From contig OZ035964.1 in NCBI GenBank assembly GCA_964034945.1, positions 9,069,442 through 9,133,441 on the forward strand: 64,000 nt of DNA, in the 5' to 3' direction. The position numbers and the translations under genes are program-made. Positions 57,660 to 64,000 of the stretch are shown piece by piece. The stretch comes from Chrysopilus asiliformis (Eukaryota > Arthropoda > Insecta > Diptera > Rhagionidae). Every line of letters starts with the position of its first letter. The first letter of the stretch is position 1. Below the pieces are notes generated by a model. That model made no database searches, was not told where the DNA came from, and was given only the letters and a program-made list of their open reading frames with translations.

Positions 57660-58048
57660 TCATACTAATATATAAAAATCAGTTGGTGTCTGTCTGTCTG
57701 TTCCTCTTTCACGCAAAAACGGCTGAACCGATTGACTTGAAATTTGGCATGAGTGTCTGTGGTAGTTCTGGTTCCAACATAGGCATACGGAAAAGTAGCG
57801 CGGGGGTGGGGGAGTAAGGTGAGGGGGTAAAGTGATTTCGAAACTTAGTTTTTGCGATATGTTACTCTTTCGCGTGGAAACTTCTGAACCGATTGGCCTG
57901 AAATTTTGCACAGATGTTCGACGGCGGTCCAGGTCCAGGTCCAGATATTTCTCAGTATAGATATAGATAGATAAATTAAACGCTATTATGGAGGAGAGGG
58001 GGGGGGGGAGGGGGTGAACCGCGAAGCGGTTCGGGGCGCAGCCCCTAG
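57660..58048 (+). mobile_element. Non-autonomous Helitron, family A, variant 3' end
   Basis: The 5' end A|TCATACTAATATATAAA is preceded by a tandem TCATACTAA. CTGTCTGTCTGTTCC words and the family box follow. The 3' end differs from other copies: hairpin AACCGC, GAA, GCGGTT, then a second stem GGGGC, GCA, GCCCC running into CTAG|T. A GGGGGGGGGGGAGGGGG tract precedes it. Confidence 0.75.
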
Positions 58049-58061
58049 TACCCTATATGAT

Positions 58062-58470
58062 AACAGACAAAATGTTTATTTAAAAAAAACCATTTGCTTA
58101 GGAGAGGGAGAGAGGAGTGGTCGGATTGGAATTTGATGTGTGGAATGCTTTTGTAAAATAATGTTCTAAACAAATTTTACCTCAATAAATTTTTCAACAA
58201 GACTCACCGTTTTCGAAAAAATTGCAAAAAACTCTTTTGTTTGTACGGGGAGATGGGGAAGAGGGAATGGGGAATGGGGAATGGGGAAGGGGTAAATGGG
58301 AAGGAGGGGTCCAACTGGATTTTGATGTATAGATAAATTATTATTATTATGTTTTTCGCAGGCTTCTCGGTCAGTGGATTGGAGTGAAATAAAATATTTT
58401 CTATGCGTCACAAACGGTATACAAAATCTAATATAGGTACTTCTATATGATATATCATGTAGAGTATAAA
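58062..58470 (-). mobile_element. DINE-like repeat, family B, copy 7
   Basis: The minus-strand 5' hairpin (TATACTCTACATGATATATC, ATATAGAAGTA) is at about 58440-58470, next to ATACCGTTTGTGACGCATAG. The C-tract block lies at 58240-58310. The CTGTC core is deleted. Confidence 0.5.
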
Positions 58471-58689
58471 CATTGAGTCCTCTCTTGATAACTTGAGGCT
58501 CTTTTTAGATAAGGGGGGCCGGATATTTTTTTCAGTTCATACTCTAACGCAAGGCTATTAAAACGTGCTCTTTAATAAATCAACTAAATTGTATTTCAAA
58601 TGCAACAAAAGAAAAACGCGCCGCAGGCAAAATTTTTTTTTTGAACGGTCCGGGCGGAAATCTGCCCTACTTAAGGTACAATCAGGCTT

Positions 58690-59598
58690 GGCTACTTTTG
58701 TACTGTAGCTGCAAAAGAAGCGTGCGATATTCGCATTCAATAGAGATTAGCATGCAGTACGCGTCTTTTTTGCTGTGCTACCCAACAGGCTGCAATCTTG
58801 CGAGCAAATACTTGCAATGGTAGCCACACATATGGTGCAGCACAGATACACGATTTGTTTTCTTCAATGGACCACATTTTTTTAACGATTTTCGTTGTTT
58901 AAAGTTTTTTTTTACATTAAAAATTGTTTCAAAATCGGTGATAGCAGCAGCTTGTTTGTCGCTTCTATTGTTGGTGAAGAGAATACGCCATCGTCTTCGG
59001 ACGAAACGAAATTGTTGGGTAAAAGCCTGGACCGCAAATCTCAAACATTTTGCGATTATCCAGAATTTGGTTAGGGAACTATGTGCTGGAGAGGACAAAT
59101 AATATAAAAACTTCCTTAGAATGTCGGCAACTGACTTCGATTACTTATTGGAAAAAATGTCGCCCCTTATTAAAAAGCAAGGTACGTTCATGAGGAAATC
59201 GATTACTTCAATGGGGGCGGGTAGTCACTTTGTGGTTTTAGCAACAGGTAAATATAAAACCAAACAAAGGGGATATTTTCTCCTGTTATCGTGTTTGCTT
59301 TTAATTGATATAAGTTTAGAAATGTGAAAAATTTGGTTGAAAGTGTTCAATTCTGCTGGTATGTACTTCTGGTTCTTACAAAGTAGTATCGCAAAAGTTT
59401 GAACCAAATGAAAGTTTTTCTGACAGCGGCTACTTTTGAATTTGAATGTTTACACGTAGCTGCTTTTTATGTTGCGTAGCATTTGAAAATACTGCGGCTA
59501 TTTCAAAAGCAACGCAGTTTTCTGGGTTGCAGAGGGCTTCAGACATTGCAGGATGCAAGTAGCGCATTTTTTTGTTATGCTGCGCAGTAAAAGTAGCC
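58690..59598 (+). mobile_element. PIF/Harbinger element, internally deleted
   Basis: GGCTACTTTTGTACTG at the left and, inverted, GGCTACTTTTACTG at the right, around a transposase N-terminal remnant. Further GGCTACTTTT words inside the right part suggest sub-terminal repeats. I could not find matching flanking 3-mers, so the boundaries are approximate. Confidence 0.6.
58917..59249 (+). pseudogene. Harbinger transposase N-terminus (HARBI1-like), broken
   Basis: In one frame: an Ala/Leu stretch (IAAACLSLLLLVKRIRHR), KRNCWVKAW, NLVRELCAGEDK, an in-frame TAA at 59100-59102, YKNFLRM, ATDFDYLLEKMSPLIKK, MRKSI and LATG. These are in the order of Harbinger transposase N-termini: hydrophobic/Arg-rich start, W-V-x-W, xLxxEL, FLRM, FxxLL, LATG. 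No start codon is clear. A CAG|GTAAAT donor-like site follows LATG, and the DDE catalytic domain is absent. Non-functional. Confidence 0.75.
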
Positions 59599-61440
59599 AC
59601 ATCTCTTCATTTTTATCATTTGCTATTTTAAATCAACGGAGACTTTAGAAATTTGCAACAGAAATTTATTTAAGTATGCATTTTTTCGCTTGTCGTTTGT
59701 CTGATCAGAAAATGACGCAATTTAAAATGTTCAGTACGGATTCAGATTCAAAATCAAATCAAACAAAAACATAAAACGTCCACGATCAACAAAAGGTGTA
59801 CATAAATCGTGAATTGGAGTAATTCTCAAAGTGAAGGTAGAATTAGTTACCAGCAGATCACAAAAAAGGGTACCATTGAAGTCATGTAGCCGCACGAAAA
59901 AAGGTCAGAAAAAGAAACCGAGAAAAAGTCGGTAATCAGTTGGGATTTTTTTTTCAAATTTTGCTTTATGTCAGCCACCATTCGATAAATGCAACCAGCA
60001 CCAGGTTTGATGGCCGGGAAGACTGACCGGAGACTTGTGTGTGATTTTTACTATGTTGCCGTTGGGTAAAACAGGGCAAACATCCAAACCAAATGTCCAA
60101 TACAGACCTCGCACTTGAGTCCAGAGTCAGAGAGTTGAGCTTAGTCATAGCATAGGTAAAAAGAAAAACTCAAGGAAGATCACAGTATAAGTGCTAAGAA
60201 CCCTTGGGATCCGATTGTTTCAATTTTGTATTTTGTGGCGACTTCCCCTGGCGGCGGCCCCACGACTTTTTTTTTCACAACCGCAGACATTGAAAACTTT
60301 TCCAGATTCTGAAACTCCCTTTGCTTTACGTCGCGTCCCGTCATCGTTATCGACATCGTGTTACAACAGTAACATACCGTCAATGCGGACGCGTTCAACT
60401 TTTGTGTGATGGACGGCCCTAGCACCAGAAACGAATTATTTTAATTAGCCATGAACGGATATTGTCCATGGGAAGAGAATTTCTTGTGTACACTATACTA
60501 TATGATGGTGCTATACCAGCTAAAAATTCATCACATTAGTAGGTATCCCATGGCAAAGTATAGTAGAACCAACCATGGACCATTAATGTTGTATTACTCA
60601 GTCACATATTGGTAGGTATTCTAAAAAGGTACCTCCAGTAGGCAACTGTTTGTGGCTCACCTGATTTGACTGACCGGACCGGACCGTTTCGATTATGTCC
60701 AACGAAAGTTATTGTCATGTGAAATTCGGCATTTGTTTTTTTTATCCATTTCCACTCTTCTTTCCGTATCTTTCACCGAACAAAGCACGAAAATATTGAA
60801 AAACTAGTAGAAAAACAGTACGCGGTACAGCAATGATGGTCCAACGGGATAGTTTTATAGATAGATATTTAAAATGCTTGCCTATCCACCAACATCAATG
60901 ATGTTTGACAATAGTTTGGGATAGGGGGAAATCCTGATTTCATGATACTCATTTATGAATGAATGCTATTTCCTCCTTGGCTACCTGTACGATTCTCAAT
61001 TGCTAACGAAATTTTATTTGAAGCATATAATAATGTGAGAGTGTGATTCGCTACCGTCGCGATTGCCCAACGGGGGGCAAGATGATGTCAAGTCAAGACA
61101 CAATAACGAGTAGAGCATCTGTTTCCACGTACAACCGGTCGAGTATGTTGCACTTGACGAATATCACTATATGGTAAATCACATAAAAATAATGACCCAA
61201 CATTGCTACCATCGATTATAAATGTATGATGGGATGATGATTACAGTTCACTGGCATAAAAAGATGAGGTACGCTCACGAGACATGATGATTTGTCGGGT
61301 TAATGACTATCGTCTCACCTTATTGGGAAAAAATACATTTAATAAAAAAAATACGTGTGACACTAAAAAACGTGGATCGCTTTATTGAATAAAATATTCT
61401 TTTTTTTTAGTACTTGACGCATAATTACGTGATATGGCAA
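59599..61440. other. Unannotated sequence
   Basis: No gene or repeat recognised. Confidence 0.45.
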
Positions 61441-61700
61441 AGCGTCTGTTTACATGGAGACTCATTTTGGTTCGTCCCGTCATTCGCTCCGGCCAAGTGA
61501 TGGTGAGGGACGCAGTGGGGCGGGAAACCAAAAAGAGCGAACGAAATTTAGATTCACTTAAAATTTTCAGTCGCAAACCGGTTTGAGTCTGGTTGTTGAA
61601 ACCGGTTTAGCGAATGAAGATGAAGCGAAACGTGTGCACACGGCAGAAAAAGGACGAAAGACGTCACGCCCGAAATAAGTCCTAATGTAAACAGGCTCTA
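61441..61700. mobile_element. 260-bp MITE with CTGTTTACAT ends
   Basis: The left end AGCGTCTGTTTACATGGAGA pairs with the inverted right end AGAGCCTGTTTACATTAGGA. Two AAACCGGTTT palindromes lie inside at 61575-61584 and 61599-61608. The target duplication is unclear. Confidence 0.65.
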
Positions 61701-61831
61701 AAAATGACCCTAACAGTTTCGGAAGTCACCGCTACATTGCCACGACTTGAATGGCGAATAAAGATGTTAACCACTAACGACGCGGTTGACATAAATTCAA
61801 CTTGGACAACCATTGGCATTTTTATACTCTA

Positions 61832-62106
61832 TTAGCTTGCATACCCGTCGTTGCCGGGTTAAGTTTTTTAAATTTTTTTATGGTCTATGTTGGAGCTAAA
61901 CTTCAGGCCAATCGGGTCGGTAGTTTACCCGCAAAAGGGTAACATAGAGGAAGAGCTAAGTTTCGAGATCACTTTACCCCCTTCCCTTACTCCCCTGACC
62001 AAAACTACCACAGAAACTCATGCCAAATTTCAAGTCAATCGGTTCAGCCGTTTTTGCGTGAAAGAGGAACAGACAGACACCAACTCATTTTTATATGTTA
62101 GTACGA
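61832..62106 (-). mobile_element. Non-autonomous Helitron, family A, short
   Basis: 5' end A|TCGTACTAACATATAAA at 62106. 3' hairpin ACCCG/CGGGT, then CTAA|T at 61832, an allowed variant of the CTRR terminus. The internal part is deleted between the two repeats. Confidence 0.8.
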
Positions 62107-62178
62107 TGATGAGTATAGTACCAAAAAAAACAGAGCCATGCTCGCCCACCTCAAAGTCGTCCTTTTGCTGAAATTTGG

Positions 62179-62216
62179 AGAGGTGAGACCTACCGATCTA
62201 GATAGGTCTCACCTCT
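62179..62216. repeat. Perfect 14-bp hairpin
   Basis: AGAGGTGAGACCTA, 10-nt loop, exact complement. Related words GGTGAGAC recur at about 62269 and 62500. Confidence 0.7.
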
Positions 62217-62616
62217 GTTAGAAAAACACACGCAATGTTAGAAAAACACACAGCCTAATCCACCTAACGGTGAGACGATACCTTTCTAACATAATTAAAC
62301 TTAATATGATGAATATAATTGGTATAATGTTGATTTTTTTTATATAAAAACATTAGGTTTGTAGTGGAAAAGTCAGATTTGTAGTGGAAAAATCGAAAGC
62401 CCTTAGCCCCCTTAGTAATACTGTAAAGTTTCATTAAGATCGGACCACCGAATTCGAAGATATCAGGCGAGTAGTATCGAGGGGAATTTTCTCAGAGGTG
62501 AGACATATCTAGATCGATTCCGTGTCCCCGAAAATCCCTAACCCCCCAAGTTTCGTAAAAATCGTTAAGCGGATGTGCAGACCGTTGTGCAGACAAACAT
62601 TCTTCGTATTATATTA

Positions 62617-63045
62617 TAGGATTAGATTTATATTAAAACGTTTGTAATGCATCGAACCAATCATCGGACACGAAAATGAATCACACCAGCCTGTTTGGGA
62701 TGGCAAAGGATTTTGATTACCGCATGTCCGTCCGTTTGTCTGTCCGTGAACACCATAGCTTTTGAAAGAATTGAAGTTGCGTATAGTTGCATTTCTCGTA
62801 AATGGCTAGGCTAAGGTCTTGAACGGGCAAAATCAGACTATTCCTTCCGACCTCCCCCATACAAACGAAACAGTTTTTTGCAATTTTCTCGAAAACGGTG
62901 GGTCATATTGAAAAATTTATGAAGGCAAAATAACTTATCGATACATCAAAATCCAGTCGGACCACTCATATTTTACATATTTTTGCCGAAACATTTTTTT
63001 CCAGAGGAAAGTTTTGTGTTGGTCACAACTGATATTTTCTTTTGA
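62617..63045 (+). mobile_element. DINE-like repeat, family B, copy 6, with family D-type tail
   Basis: AACGTTTGTAATGCATCGAA, CCGTCCGTTTGTCTGTCC words and the CTCCCCCATACAAACGAAAC block. From about 62998 the tail GAGGAAAGTTTTGTGTTGG, TCACAACTGATATTTTCTT follows. Confidence 0.55.
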
Positions 63046-64000
63046 GCTCTAGATGAAAAATTTATTCAAAATTCATTTCGAAATCTTTAATTTTTTTACA
63101 ATTCTCACAGTGTGTGAATTAAATTCGGGAATTCTATCACTGGGGATAAACGTTGAATGTAAATAAAATTTCCATATCACACATAATACTTTTAAACGGA
63201 CATTCGTATTAGGGTTCCTTAAAGATATCGTGAGAATTCCCGAAAATGCAATATAATATCTCCAGTTGTCCCTGCCACTGCAACATATCTATGTATTGGT
63301 ATGCTAAAATCAAACATAAAAAAATTCTAAATGTTGCAATGCACTTATTTAAATTTTAAACGGCATTTATTATTATTATTATTATGCTTGGTTTTTTTCG
63401 TGTATGTATCAATGCCAAATGTGCTTATCTAAACGACATGTGAACGTTATTTGAATATTCGCCGTAATACAGAGAGTAATATCATACCTAATCAGAATGT
63501 AAATTTATGCAACATAGAGCCAAGGGCCACTTGAGCAGTCGCATAGGACTTTTTAGAACAAGTGAAAATTCCGTGCAAACTCTCCACGGTAAGCCTGAAA
63601 CTGAAATCTATAGGAGCTACAAATACAAAAAAAACGAAGATAACATTATTATCAACGACGTTCCATAGCATATCGCGATAAGGAACACATATTTATGCTG
63701 AAATTTTCCTTATTTCAATTCCGCCCTTATGCTCTAGTTTTTTTTTCTTTTAGTTATTTATTTATTAAAAACTATATGAATTATTCATTAGCATTTTTCG
63801 ATTATCTTTCGGCCAGTTGATCTTTGTTTGTGTTTGCCTGGGAAAGAGGGTGCACTTGACCATAATTTTATCCTGTTTGTATCGACATGAGGTAATGTTG
63901 AGAAATTTTTCGTAAAAAGAACTTCTGTCAGTCCTTGTTGTGAATTTCATTTCAAAAATTTTACTAAACACATGATATTTTTCTACAAGTTGTTACACTT
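63046..64000. other. Unannotated sequence with a TTA microsatellite
   Basis: (TTA)n at 63368-63385. No gene recognised. Confidence 0.45.

Overview
This window reads as non-coding DNA from an animal nuclear genome, most probably an arthropod and quite possibly a fly-like insect. It is AT-rich and has microsatellites, short disconnected open frames, spliced-looking signals and a dense mix of eukaryotic transposable elements. The elements include Helitrons, Helentron/DINE-like repeats, and Harbinger, pogo, hAT, piggyBac-like and TA-inserting elements, plus a LINE 3' end. Nothing supports a bacterial or viral origin. I found no convincing host protein-coding gene. The only protein remnants I recognise are transposon pieces: a Harbinger transposase N-terminus at 58.9-59.25 kb, a pogo-like transposase C-terminal zinc domain at 46.7-47.05 kb, and a LINE reverse-transcriptase C-terminus at 53.5-53.9 kb. 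The window is therefore probably intergenic or a giant intron.

Layout. 0-4.4 kb: microsatellite, a Helentron-like repeat (family C), a C22 tract and a family B repeat. 4.4-5.9 kb: a TA-flanked element holding a family C copy that itself holds two smaller elements. 6.6-8.7 kb: a hAT-type element with a perfect 8-bp target duplication, filled with a Helitron fragment and piggyBac-like TTAA elements. 10.97-12.2 kb: two foldback elements with TTA duplications (one internally expanded), a second copy of the TA-flanked element, and a tRNA-like scrap. 12.7-13 kb: a minisatellite. 13-17.8 kb: mostly featureless. 17.8-24.2 kb: family B, foldbacks, a GAG-rich terminal-inverted-repeat element, and family C with a nested Helitron. 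24.5-27.3 kb: the most gene-like and GC-rich part. A duplicated exon-intron-exon unit flanks an in-frame 18-bp (hexapeptide) minisatellite and three tandem 410-bp units. 27.6-36.3 kb: more family C/B repeats and foldbacks. 38-39.5 kb: two family C copies head to head. 43.8-48.3 kb: deep nesting, with family D holding a 681-bp element and a 1.83-kb pogo-like element, the latter holding a Helitron that holds a 272-bp element. 49.5-50.8 kb: a TA-flanked element with a nested 162-bp element. 52.6-54.4 kb: second copies of two small elements, then family C with a LINE scrap. 57-59.6 kb: Helitrons, family B and a Harbinger element. 61.4-63.05 kb: small elements. The rest is unannotated AT-rich sequence.

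Five repeat families (here A, B, B', C, D) share one design: a run of CTGTC/CCGTC words followed 35-45 nt later by an ACTTGAAATTT-like box. Family A has canonical Helitron ends (TC at the 5' end; hairpin then CTAG/CTAA at the 3' end; insertion between A and T). Families C and D have the asymmetric inverted repeats plus 3'-terminal stem-loop expected of Helentrons and their non-autonomous derivatives such as Drosophila DINE-1. Family names here are local labels; no database search was possible.
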